A stretch of 50,277 nucleotides of DNA from Diphasiastrum complanatum (taxonomy: Eukaryota; Streptophyta; Lycopodiopsida; Lycopodiales; Lycopodiaceae). A program made the position numbers and the translations under genes. This document shows positions 34,344 through 45,026 of the stretch, in pieces. Below the pieces are notes generated by a model, which ran no database searches, had not been told where the DNA came from, and saw only the letters and a list, made by a program, of their open reading frames with translations. The first letter of the stretch is position 1. Each line of letters opens with the position of its first letter. Location of the stretch: assembly GCA_029204225.1 (NCBI GenBank), contig CM055092.1:74662682-74712958 (forward strand), written 5' to 3'.

Positions 34344-35360
34344 TACGCCTACCTTTCAAATTGTAAAAAAATTGTCTATGTTGACAATGAGTATTTATCA
34401 CCTGTCTTAAACATTTTTTGTCTAATGGGTTGACCGTTTTCTAATTATTTATTCTCAATAATTGCAAGCTCAAGCCAAATGTAAGAAATTTTGGTGTTGC
34501 TCGCCTATGTGATGAGATTGAAAAAAAAATATGACCTAAAATTCTTGCTTCATTGGTCAATTTTTGCTGCTATATTTCTGATTTACAGCAAATATTTTGC
34601 TGTAAACAGTGTGAAAATGAAAATGACCTAAATCAATTTACTTTTGTGCTTTGAAAGGAAACAAATAAGCTATCTACATGAAAAACTAAACCATATCCAT
34701 CCATAAAACAGGATGCTTAGTCTCTATGTGTATCTACATCTTACAGCAAATAATGAAAAAATTGTTCTTTTGCCAAGGTAGTTTTAGGTGCAGCTACTCA
34801 TTCATTCACATGATATTGTTGTCAAGTACGTTATAAAGGTATTCAATCAACCACATTAATAAAATTTTTCACTTGCAGATACATTCGAAATAAGGTCCAC
34901 GATCAACCACAGCACACACTGCACATGTTTATTCGCATCATAAAATACCCACCATTCAGTCCTTAACATTAATCTCCGCCATCCTCTCACGAGCTGTCGA
35001 ACTACACCTAACTTCTATTCATTAACGCATATTGCAGCAAAGAAAATTCTACTTAGATCTTTTTCTTCTATGTTAGAAAACTAGTTGCTTGATGCTGCCA
35101 TTCCTTAGCTCGTGCGATATGACTAAGGCACCATCTAGTCCACGTTTATGTCTACTTCGGCCGCATTCTCCTTTCTCTGCAAGTTCAATTATTTAGAACA
35201 TCATTTCTGTTTAGAACGTCCTGTTTCTCTCTTAAGTTCTGAGAAGCTTTGACTATTATTTTGAATATGAAATATTAATCGAATGGGAGTGAACTAGTTT
35301 GTAACCTTCATGAATCAAGTGCCTCTACAAGCTGTATACGCGCTAGAGCTAGTTGTGCTT

Positions 35361-36224
35361 CTAGTTTGTCGGGGTGTCATTCCATCCTCTGAATAGCTTC
35401 TCTTTCAAACCATTTTCCAGGAAGATGCCAGTTTCTTTTAACTCCCAGATGAGATCCATAGTACTTGAATGCTGTCAAGCAATATAGCTCTTCATAACAA
35501 ACATCCAGAATTTTATTGAAGATCGAATCTGATGCAAAACCTCATGTTCGGTTGTTGAAACTTGAAAAACAAAGACCCCTTTATCCTCTCAAACAGGCTT
35601 AGCTTATCAGTAATACTGAAACTTTAAAGTAGACTACAACGAACGCGAACAAAGAAAGTATGATCCGTAACACAAATACAAAATCTGGATCTGGCGAAAG
35701 AAAGCGACGCATGCATTATCGATGATAATGAAAAGCAACAACAAGAGAAAATTGCAAAAAACAAAATGTGAAAGTAGTTATCAGTGTCATTGTCAAAGAA
35801 TCATAAAAACCAGCTTATATACTACAACAGCATGAGAAAATTCAGAGAACTCCAACCGCTTACAAAAATGCTGAAAAGTTGTGGCCCGGAACATATGAAG
35901 AATCTGAGAATCAAATGAGAGTTTACTTACAAAGTAATACAAGAAAAAGGACCACACAACTTGGTCCATGTATTTGCCATCAGATTTGTAAAAGTCGCAC
36001 CAAAATTTGGTCCATGGCCAGACATTTAAATGCCAGTCACGTTCTTCGCCAATACTCAGAACATGCGTACCTAAATGATCATTTTTTGAAGAACAAGTAA
36101 TAGTAATGGGATGCTGGGAGCGGTTGGTGACGGTGAAAGAATCAGCGGAAGCAGACGGCAGAGCTGGAGCCACAATGGCCATTGTCACGACGAACAAAGC
36201 TAGCGCAATTCTAATCACCGTCAT
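35361..36224 (-). CDS. S1-family secreted protein (self-incompatibility protein homologue), two exons
   Basis: Exon 1 36,224-35,931 (98 codons), donor GTAAGT at 35,930. Exon 2 35,471-35,361 (36 codons and TAG), acceptor GACAG ending at 35,472; phase 0. The product is 134 residues, a usual SPH length. Residues 1-27 form a signal peptide (hydrophobic core, SASA before the likely cut). Motifs: sequon N34-R-S, C44 in CSSKNDHLG, WPWTKF, C76 in WCDFY, then exon 2 IWELKETGIFLENG and RGWNDT. Family members are small secreted beta-sandwich proteins; poppy members are stigma ligands that arrest self pollen, most others have unknown ligands or roles. Most SPH genes lack introns and have four cysteines. 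Here there is one intron and only two cysteines, because exon 2 has none, so exon 2 may be mis-assigned or the fold altered. I chose this ATG because the upstream in-frame ATG at 36,362 lies above the TATA box and CT tract. Confidence 0.75.
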
Positions 36225-36240
36225 GCTTGCAAATGTTAAG

Positions 36241-36242
<2 letters not shown>

Positions 36243-36287
<45 letters not shown>

Positions 36288-36291
36288 TATA
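36243..36291 (-). promoter_or_regulatory. TATA box and (CT)21 leader of intact S1 gene
   Basis: Minus strand TATAAA (36,291-36,286) followed by 21 pure CT units (36,284-36,243), 19 bases before the ATG. The tract is cleaner here than in the other two copies. Confidence 0.65.
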
Positions 36292-36935
36292 GTGCAAACC
36301 CTGAAATACTTCTTGGGTTTAGTGTCAATAATACTTAGGGTTACGTTGTTTGTCATCTTCATGCAATAGGTTAAACGGCTAACGTTCTTATCTTAGGCGT
36401 CACATAATCATCTAGTATGGGTATGTATGTCTATTGGTGGTGAATTATGAATCCCATGTGCTTGCACACAAATTTAATACACTTCCAATTTGCTCGATAA
36501 TTGCCAAAATTTGGAAGCTTGTTAGGAATTTATCAATAAGCGAGACATTCGGACAAACAATTAAAACTTACATTTCTTTATACTTAAATTGATTGTATCC
36601 AAGATATCCTTGAACAAAGGTGTCTACGAGCTTCGGTCTACATGAGGATTAGGTCTCTAGATTTTATTATTTAAGAGCACAGACGTGTAGTGTGTGGCTC
36701 AAAAATCTTCTCTTCTTGAGTGGTAAATAAGTTCTCCAACTCGTGCTTTTGCATTAGGTGGAGGACAAGAATCGGTTCAATTGATAGAAAGTTGAAGAGA
36801 GCTTTATAATATATTGTAGATGCCTAGAGTTGCAAAGTGTGATCATCCACGATTGATGATCGAAGAATGACGCGAGGTGGAAGACTAAATAAAGACATGA
36901 GGCAATACCTCAATCTTGGCTTTGCCCATCCTCGT

Positions 36936-37149
36936 CAAACTACTTATACTATCACAAGGGGTTGAGAAAATATACTGGTGCATGTAACCATATGGAAATT
37001 AGGCTGGTGCATGTAACCATATGTTGTTTCACATATATTTATATATGCAATCTAGTTTTCAAATTACAATCTATTATATTAAAAAGTCTATTTTAGACAT
37101 ACTTCATTGGTTCTCCTTAGTATTTGTCTAGTTTTTTTTTTCTTTTTAT
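36936..37149. repeat. Gap with a 20-bp direct repeat
   Basis: CTGGTGCATGTAACCATATG occurs at about 36,976 and again at about 37,003. The remainder is AT-rich with no gene. Confidence 0.6.
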
Positions 37150-38221
37150 GGCGTACCAACAACAATATCAAACAATTTGTTCCATGGTTTGTAGAACTCT
37201 GGCTGCCTCTCGCTGCTGCTTGAAGCAATCTGGATTATCTCGATCTTCTTTCTTCGCATACTTCTAGCCGATTTTCATGCGATCATCGCTGACATCACGC
37301 CAGTCATGAAATATGTCTCAAGCAAAGTACATATACATGAGCTCCCTCATGCGCATGAGGACCCTCTTACCACGGGCATTCTGAATGATGTGACCATTTT
37401 TGTCTATGTCATATGATGGTGGCATGGCAACTGCTGGTGATGTGTCCCTGGGAGTGTCTACGGGGTTGGCCTCAGGTATGGAAGATGCCCCGCCAATGGG
37501 AGAATATCGATGATGTGGTGTGTACCAAGTGTGTTGGGGGGGAGAGAATTGCTAGGGGGGGGGAGTATCGATTGGTTCTAATATTTTGTCTCAAATAGTG
37601 AAATATGATTAACTGATCAACGCCTTGATATGGCTCTGGCGCTCAAATCTATACACGGTGACGTGTGACCCGAGTATATTCGGAAGGATAGGTGGGGCAG
37701 TGGGTCCAGAGTTAGGGAAAATATGAGGGGTGAAAGAAGGCGTGCCGGGAATCTCAGGTGTGAGAGATGTAGGAATCATAGTATCATATGCCCTAGGTGC
37801 TGCCTCCTATGTCAGTGGCTCTCGAAGTAGAGACTCTCCACAATGAGATGTGCTATGTGGACGTACAGGACTCATGACCACATCAGGTGGATCATCGTCA
37901 TCGCCACATCCTCTACAACAGGGCACACCGAGGTGGCTCCTCTGGTTGTTCCGAGAGTATCGGGAGGAAGCAACTGGCAATAGCGCCATGGGTGAGAGAG
38001 GGACCCCTCGCCGGAGTAACCCTCACGGGAAGGGGAAGCATGTGTGTGATCTACACGAGGAGTCGATTGAATTTACTCGGCGGATGATGTGTACCCAACT
38101 ATTATGCTAGAGTCACGAGTCGCTCGTCAAGCCCTCAATTGCTCTAATAGCCTATCGTGCTATGGGGAAGGCAACTGATCAAGGTAGTTGAGGACCTCAT
38201 CCTCGCTCATAGAGAAAAAGC

Positions 38222-38945
<724 letters not shown>

Positions 38946-39130
38946 GTGGAAGTTGTTTGGACATCCATTTGGTGGACTTCAGCTACAGCTGCATAGGAGA
39001 GTAATACTCAAATTGAAGTATGTTTAACATCAGGGCTGAAAGTCTCTGAATAGTCTAGATATGCATATAAATCTCATTCACATCCTTGTGATTATCGAAT
39101 CACTCTTTGCTTCTATAAGTGCATAGCAGC
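38946..39130 (-). pseudogene. Copia RT fragment
   Basis: Minus strand: YSETFSPDVKHTSI and AVAEVHQMDVQTT, the family's ETFSPV.K and HQ.DVk.AFL blocks, with a stop between. The fragment ends where the dispersed unit begins. Confidence 0.7.
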
Positions 39131-39722
39131 AAGTAAGGTGAAACTTCTTAAAGCCTAGCTTATCCCGTGCGTAGCAATCAGCAATGTCGATCCCTATCGA
39201 TTTCCCTGCAAGTACAAACATCAAAGCACACGAAACATGATGGAGCTGGTTGCCTTATCTCCTCCCAACCTTTGCTGCAAAGATTATGATCCGGAATGTC
39301 TCTCTCTAGGCTCACTTATGCACAATCCTCAAGTACCCCTTAACCCTGAACTTTCCTAATGTCGACACATGGCCAACTCCATGCATAGTTGACACTTGCC
39401 ACTTGGTAGTACTCTAACACATAGGCAAGCGAGTAGGCTAACATGTGTCACTCATACACTAGACCAAGTGACCGAAAAAAAGAAAAATGACATGGAAATC
39501 CATTTGTTGTGATTTTTTAAATTTTTCTTTAAAAATGCCTATATTCAAAATGCTTTGCAAATTTTATATTATCATGCCAAAAAAATATCATCTTTTGTTA
39601 AAAACTAAAATCATACTAAAAAAACTAGATATAAAATTTTAACAACATATTCAATTTTGCATATATTTTAAATTAACAGATAAAAAAAAATCACTAAATA
39701 TAAAAATACTAAAATCATGTTG

Positions 39723-39726
<4 letters not shown>
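39131..39726. other. No recognisable gene
   Basis: Ordinary-looking sequence to about 39,480, then very AT-rich DNA. No frames or repeats to support. Confidence 0.4.

Positions 39727-39781
<55 letters not shown>
39727..39781. repeat. (GA)n microsatellite, 55 bp
   Basis: Uninterrupted GA. Confidence 0.95.
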
Positions 39782-39784
<3 letters not shown>

Positions 39785-39900
39785 TGTAGATGTATCGTTC
39801 TTGTTAATTGAATGTTTGAAGTCTGTGATTTGTAGTCGTTTGCTTAGGATCTTGCAAACAGAATTTTGCAAATAGCTAACGAAAACTCTACAAATAGTTA

Positions 39901-40020
39901 TGCTGCTAGTCGCATTAACGAACCCACCATTCATTGCTATGGATCACACTTCATGAGACAGGAAGCTTTTGCTATCAGATGCATTTATGAAGCCAATATT
40001 CATTGTTGTGGATCCCACTT
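39901..40020. repeat. Diverged direct repeat, period about 67 bp
   Basis: TGCT..TAGTCGCATTAACGAACCCACCATTCATTG.T.TGGATCACACTT is followed by a related unit ending ATTCATTGTTGTGGATCCCACTT. The surrounding 39,782-40,456 has no gene I can support. Confidence 0.45.
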
Positions 40021-40453
40021 TCAAAGGTAGATTATGGACCTTTTATGGCAGTTTTCTACTGATCATTCTGGAGCTATCAAACATTGAAATTCAATACAAC
40101 TCTCAAATGGCAAAATACTCATCTTTGAGAGCTTATCCATCGCACTTCAGTTTCCTGCACTTCAGTTGCCCAATCGGTGAGCCAGTAGTGATTTGAGCCA
40201 TACCTATTGCTGTTCCTAAGAGTCGCTTTCTTTCCATGAAGTGAAGAGCTATCAAAGTGGGCCATTGCTTCCAGAAATGATCTTCTGTTGTTGGCTACCT
40301 GAGGCATTGCCATCATTACATAAAAAGACATATCATTGAGCCTGCTGTCCATCACTAGTAGAGTAGCAACTCATACGTCTCCTGATAGCTAACATCTTTT
40401 TGGATTGCTCGACAACCACAAATTAATGAGCAAATTCTTCGTCTGAACCTGAT

Positions 40454-40627
<174 letters not shown>

Positions 40628-40659
40628 ATGCCTCCACGTCATCAGTCCTAGTAGGCAGG

Positions 40660-40740
40660 CCACCACCTCACCCCTCCTCGCTGCCACCTCACTTGCCACC
40701 TCACCCCCCACTGCCACCTCACCTGCCCCCTCGCTACCAC
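40660..40740. repeat. Tandem GCCACCTCAC decamers
   Basis: About four to five imperfect copies of TGCCACCTCAC in a C-rich, purine-poor tract between the CT array and the following pseudogene. Confidence 0.7.
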
Positions 40741-40741
40741 G

Positions 40742-41191
40742 ATGGTTGCCAGCGTGGCAACTCCCCCCATGCTTGAGGCAACACTGCCCCCTCATCCTCC
40801 TCCTTCCATTTCTTCTTCTTCATCTTCTCCTCCTCCTTCTTCGTTGAGCTCCAATCATGTTGATCTAGCCACTCCTAATGTCCTCCTTCCTATTCCTATC
40901 TTTCTAGAAACTACAGCTCCTCCACCTACAACACTCATCTCCTACACTCCCTCCAAATCAACCAAGCTTTTCTCTTCTTGAGAAGTTGACCAAATGAAGC
41001 AGATTTCTAGCTCTTGAAACAAGAACTTTCACAGTTGAAGGGAATAGTGATCTCTCTACTCAAAGAAAAGAACTTGTTGCAGTCCAAAATTGCCTCATTG
41101 GAGCAAATGATTAGCACTAAGTAGGTTGTAGCCTTGGAATCGACTACCAACATGATATCTTCACACTTAGCTCTCATATCTTTGTGAGAGA
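40742..41191 (+). pseudogene. Pro/Ser-rich protein with coiled coil, broken
   Basis: ATG at 40,742 opens an 79-codon frame rich in Pro and Ser (PPHPPPSISSSSSSPPPSSL), ending KLFSS-stop. Past the stop the reading continues EVDQMKQISSS and, after a frameshift, LLKQELSQLKGIVISLLKEKN followed by LLQSKIASLEQMI, a good leucine heptad pattern, then a stop and more helix-like sequence to 41,191. A disordered Pro/Ser head with a coiled-coil tail suggests a scaffold or gag-like protein, but I do not recognise the family. Dead as it stands. Confidence 0.4.
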
Positions 41192-41725
41192 GAAAGAGAG
41201 AGAAGAGGTGGTGTAGATGTATGTTTGAAGATATTGAAAGATTTTGGAGTTTATGTTTTGTTCTTTTTTTGAAAAATAAAGTTATAGAGAGAGAGAGGCT
41301 TATAATAGAGTGTGTGTGTGTGTGAGAGAGAGTGTGTGTGTGTGTGTGTGTGTGTGTTATAATAGATTGTGATAATGTTTATAATAGATTGATTTATGAT
41401 AGTGTTTATAATAGATTGTTAGAATTATTTAAGATAGTGTATGTGTGTGTTTGAGAGGATGTGTATGTATTTTGAATTTTGCAATGATCTATAATTTAGG
41501 TTAATAGACAAATAGATATAGATAGTGTTAGGTAGTAATAGATAGTTAAATTTATAATGTGTGTGTGTGAGAGAGAGAAAGAGAGAAAAAAAGAGAGAAA
41601 GAGAAGATGTGTGTGTGTGTGTTTAACATTTTGCATTTATTTAGAATTTAAGATTATAGATAAATACATAGTCTATGGTAGTAATAGATTGTTAGATTTA
41701 TATTTATTTACGACTAAGAATGATA

Positions 41726-41728
<3 letters not shown>

Positions 41729-41769
<41 letters not shown>
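41729..41769. repeat. (GA)n microsatellite, 41 bp
   Basis: Pure GA, one of the tracts inside the duplicated block; its counterpart is 42,689-42,738. Confidence 0.9.
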
Positions 41770-41771
<2 letters not shown>

Positions 41772-41817
41772 TGTTTTTGTGAACATGTTTAGCATTTTAC
41801 ATTGATTTAAGATTTAA

Positions 41818-41820
<3 letters not shown>

Positions 41821-41859
<39 letters not shown>

Positions 41860-41917
41860 TGGAGGGGGGGAGAGAGAATAAGTGTGTATGTGTTGTGTCT
41901 TGCATTTTGAGTTTAAG

Positions 41918-41978
<61 letters not shown>
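41821..41978. repeat. (GA)n, G-rich spacer and (AT)n(AG)n compound microsatellite
   Basis: GA 41,821-41,858, AT 41,921-41,959, AG 41,960-41,978. Confidence 0.9.
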
Positions 41979-42150
41979 CGAATAACATATCGCGCAAATT
42001 TCGACGTTCGCGTCCGACGTATAATCGAAAATTTCATAATCCGTCGCAATCCGACACGTCGAGTTCCGACGTCCCAGTAAAAAATCCGAAATTCACAGTC
42101 CGACGATCGGGAAATATGGGCGACAACCAATTTTTCAAAGGCACGTCGGA
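41979..42150. other. CpG-dense block inside AT/GA-rich DNA
   Basis: By my count about 23 CG dinucleotides lie in about 170 bases (for example TATCGCGCAAATTTCGACG and TTCGCGTCCGACG), whereas the kilobases around it have almost none. TCCGACG recurs several times and two halves look like diverged tandem units (TCCGACGT...AATCCGTCG and TCCGACGT...AGTCCGACG). It has no coding pattern I trust. It may be an unmethylated insertion, a regulatory or transposon fragment, or recently arrived DNA. Confidence 0.6.
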
Positions 42151-42421
42151 GTCTGACATGTTGTTTGTTTGAAGAGGAGATAGAGAGTTTGAAAGAACAA
42201 AAGAGATGGAGAGAGAGAGTGTGTGTGTGTGTGTTTTAAAATTTTGCATTGATTTAAAATGGTTTTGAATGGTCTTGTAATAGATTATTAGTATTATTTA
42301 GGATAGTAGAATTATGATTATTAGATTTGTAATTTGTGATAGAGAAAGAGAGATAGGAGGTGGTGTACATGTATGGTTAAAGATATTGAAAGATTTTGGA
42401 GTCTTTTTTTTAAAAAATAAA

Positions 42422-42428
<7 letters not shown>

Positions 42429-42487
<59 letters not shown>
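42429..42487. repeat. (GA)n microsatellite, 59 bp
   Basis: Pure GA in block 2 of the duplication. Confidence 0.95.
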
Positions 42488-42491
<4 letters not shown>

Positions 42492-42685
42492 TTTTCTATA
42501 ATAGATTGTGATAGTGTTTATAATAGATTATTTTTTTATAGTGTTTATAATAGATTGTTAGAATTATTTGAGATAATGTTTAACATTTTAGTGAGATGTA
42601 GAATTTAAGATTATAGATAAATACATAATCTATGGTAGTATTAGATTGTTAGAATTTTATTTAATTAGGACTAAAAATGGTAGAT

Positions 42686-42688
<3 letters not shown>

Positions 42689-42738
<50 letters not shown>
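42689..42738. repeat. (AG)n microsatellite, 50 bp
   Basis: Pure AG, the counterpart of 41,729-41,769. Confidence 0.95.
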
Positions 42739-42740
<2 letters not shown>

Positions 42741-42784
42741 TTTTTTTTTGTAAACATGTTAATCATTTTACATTGATTTAAGAT

Positions 42785-42985
42785 TTTTTGTATTTGCTAA
42801 TTGTTGGATTTGATGTTTTTTGGGATTGAATGTTCTTATGCTTTTTGTGAGAGAGAAGAGGAGAGAGAGGGGCGAGTTTCTATCATTGTGGATATGGTTA
42901 ATGGATGTAGTGTTAATGTGCACATGTTGGATTTTGGAATATGTTATCGCTCTCATAGGAATGAACCTCCGTGTGACAACTAATC
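42785..42985 (+). repeat. LTR fragment related to 46,973-47,720, opposite orientation
   Basis: Shares GCTAATTGTTGGATTTGAT, CTTATGCTTTTTGTGAGAGAGA, TTAATGGATGTAGTGTTAATG, ATCGCTCTCATAGGAA.GAACCT and GTGTGACAACTAA with the reverse complement of the LTRs at 46.57-47.3 kb. Confidence 0.75.
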
Positions 42986-43585
42986 TACGACAAAATAATT
43001 AAATTGGAAACAACGTTGTTTCCTTTCTTATTTCCATTTGGCCATGGCTTTTATGATGGAAAAATGAATTTCTTGGATTACATTAAGATTAATTAGCTCA
43101 TTTTTTCAATTTTCACATTGTATACTCCATATATATTGATTATGTACCACCTTAGACAATCAATTCTCTTATCTTCCAACACACAATCTATAGTTCTAAA
43201 AAAAGACATCATTGAATACATGTCTAAAGATCAAAGAGAAAATGAGCAAGACATCTTTAAACATGTCTTGAAATACAGTCTTGGACCAAACATACCTGCA
43301 TCTCCATCTTGGCATCGACGAAACTAGTGAGATGTTGTCAATTGTTGCTTCTTCTTTTAGTTTTTTGAATAGCAATTTTTTGTAAAATTAGACAAGTTAT
43401 GATTTGTCAAGATAGAAATGTTTATAATAAACATTCGATAAAAGAAAAAAAAAACCTTTTGAGTTAATTAACCTTGTTCAAATTCATGCAAATAAAATTT
43501 ACAAATAAAGAGATGGTACCTCAATTATTGTCGACATATTGTGAATTGATGAGCTTATTACGCAAAAATGATTATAGTTCACACT
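42986..43585. other. Unassigned stretch
   Basis: A 69-codon plus frame (43,118-43,327) ends at SWHRRN. It has no recognisable motif. Otherwise AT-rich, no repeats seen. Confidence 0.35.
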
Positions 43586-43943
43586 AGAGGAGTTTTGGGC
43601 TCCAAAAAGACCCTTTAAGAATTCGTGCAAGATGTAGTTTATATTATTAAAATATTATAACACTAATACTTTTGACTTGCCATGACTTTTTAATCATAGC
43701 TTAGAAGTATATCATTTGAAAGCCCTTGTTGAGCACTTTCCAATGCACCAAACTCCGCTAAATTCGGACTTACCACTAAGAAGTTATGCCATTTTTAGTG
43801 TGGAATCAAAATGTGGGCTCAAAAAGTTACGTTACATAGATTTCAAATTTGAGTGTTTTGATTGGTCCATGTGTAAGAAAAAATTGAGAAAAAATATAAA
43901 AAGAATCTTTACAAAGGGTCTTTTTTAGATTTAGAACTCCTCT
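43586..43943. mobile_element. MITE, complete, 358 bp
   Basis: Terminal inverted repeats of about 31 bp: left AGAGGAGTTTTGGGCTCC..AAAGACCCTTT, right AAAGGGTCTTTTTT..GAACTCCTCT. The flanking bases read T|AGAGG...CCTCT|A, compatible with a TA target duplication (Tc1/mariner type) if the repeat proper starts at GAGGAG. AT-rich inside, with a chance frame of 70 codons. A second, truncated copy lies at 24,703-25,046 with about 95% visual identity. Confidence 0.85.
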
Positions 43944-43950
43944 AATGTCA

Positions 43951-44335
43951 AGAACATGGTGTGCATTCTGGAAGTAGGATAGGTTGAAAATGTAATAGGG
44001 TAATTTCATTTATGATGAAAATATCTTTCCCTTTTGTTACTCTTGAGAGCATGACATATGTCAATGCAGGGCAGAAGTTTTTTTTTAATGTTTAAGATTG
44101 TTGTGTTTTTTATTGTCATCTCTTGGGATTTGTGAGCTGTTGTGGCATACGCTAGAGTGAGAGAAAATGTTGACTTGTAGTAGATATGTGTATTGTATCT
44201 TACTTTTGCAAAATTTGACCTAGTCACAAGAATGTGTTTATCCATGTTTTCAATTTTCACTTTTATTGACTTTGTTTCCTCCAATCGCTCTTTGATAATT
44301 AGCTCCATAATTGTCCCTATAGCTCCATTTATAGC
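43951..44335 (-). pseudogene. PIF1-like helicase C-terminal fragment (Helitron RepHel type)
   Basis: Minus strand: INGAIGTIMELIIKE, then HILVTRSNFAKV, FSLTLAYATTAHKSQEMTI (helicase motif V-like F.L.LAYA.T.HKSQG.T, with Glu replacing Gly), and after a one-base frameshift TYVMLSRVTKGKDIFIIN (motif VI, YV.LSR) and a stop at 43,951. These are the last motifs of PIF1 family helicases, which in plants are mostly found in Helitrons. It is squeezed between the MITE and the LTR that starts at 44,336, which cuts the gene upstream. A host PIF1 gene is possible but less likely. Confidence 0.75.
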
Positions 44336-45026
44336 TGTGAAAAATTGCCTACATTGGCAAATCTAGCCATGTAGAATATTGTACATTTTGTCAATATTGT
44401 TTGTTGGTTACCTGAATGGTCAAAGTGCCACTTGTACATACACACCTAAAGTAAGTTACCACGAGTCAAGAGGAGTGGTTGTGTCCATTTGGTAGTGATT
44501 CCTACTTTGTAGGATCTAGACCATGATTTATGATGAGATTTGTACCTACCATGCACCTACCAAGCATGACTATTGGATCTAGGCTAGGGTTTTTACATTA
44601 GGGCAAGAAAGTGGAGTCTACTTCCTTATTACATGCTGTATTTTCACCTAACTTTGCAAAGGAAGTGTGTTTTACTATGTATTCCCATTCTCCATAGTGA
44701 GAAAATAGAAACTTTTTGGAGCCTCAAGGAGAAACTCGAGTTTCCTCTCATTGTATGGTGATTACTCTTGATTTCCAATGAAACCCAGCTTTGGCACTTT
44801 GTAAACACTGTCTACAGGGCGTACTACAGCCTTATTTCCACAGGTGTGGAGTTGGATTATACTAATTGATCAATGCTTTGATTGTTTCTATTTGTTTCCT
44901 ATCAAACTGCTAAACTAGATCTTGTTTTCTGATGACTAGTTTCTGATAGATTGTTTAACAAGCATACAATCACCTTGTGGATCATTCAAAGATCCATTTA
45001 TGGTCCTTAGTACTGTACTTTTCACA
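44336..45026 (+). repeat. Copia-type 5' LTR, 691 bp
   Basis: Begins TGTGAAAAATTGCC and ends GTACTTTTCACA, with matching inverted ends TGTGAAAA/TTTTCACA. The PBS follows at once. It starts inside the helicase relic. Confidence 0.85.

Larger units (their letters stand above)
34535..36935 (-). repeat. Right arm of large inverted duplication carrying an intact S1-family gene
   Basis: Reverse complement of 31-2,505. It ends on the left inside the roughly 99-bp repeat that is doubled in the left arm, and on the right at TTGGCTTTGCCCATCCTC, near where the window begins for the left arm. Confidence 0.9.
41185..42782. repeat. Direct duplication of a GA/GT-rich, AT-rich block (period about 1.16 kb)
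   Basis: Block 1 (41,185-41,822) and block 2 (42,341-42,782) share, in order, GGTGGTGTA.ATGTATG.TT.AAGATATTG, AAAGATTTTGGAGT, AAAAATAAAGTT, (GA)n, TATAATAGATTGTGATA, GATTGTTAGAATTATTT, AAGATTATAGATAAATACATA, a second (GA)n, and CATTTTACATTGATTTAAGAT. Block 1 also holds GT tracts absent from block 2. Confidence 0.8.

Noticed and set aside
35793-36362. 189-codon single-exon S1 frame starting at 36,362
   Set aside because: Its start lies upstream of the TATA box and it reads through the GTAAGT donor into intron sequence.
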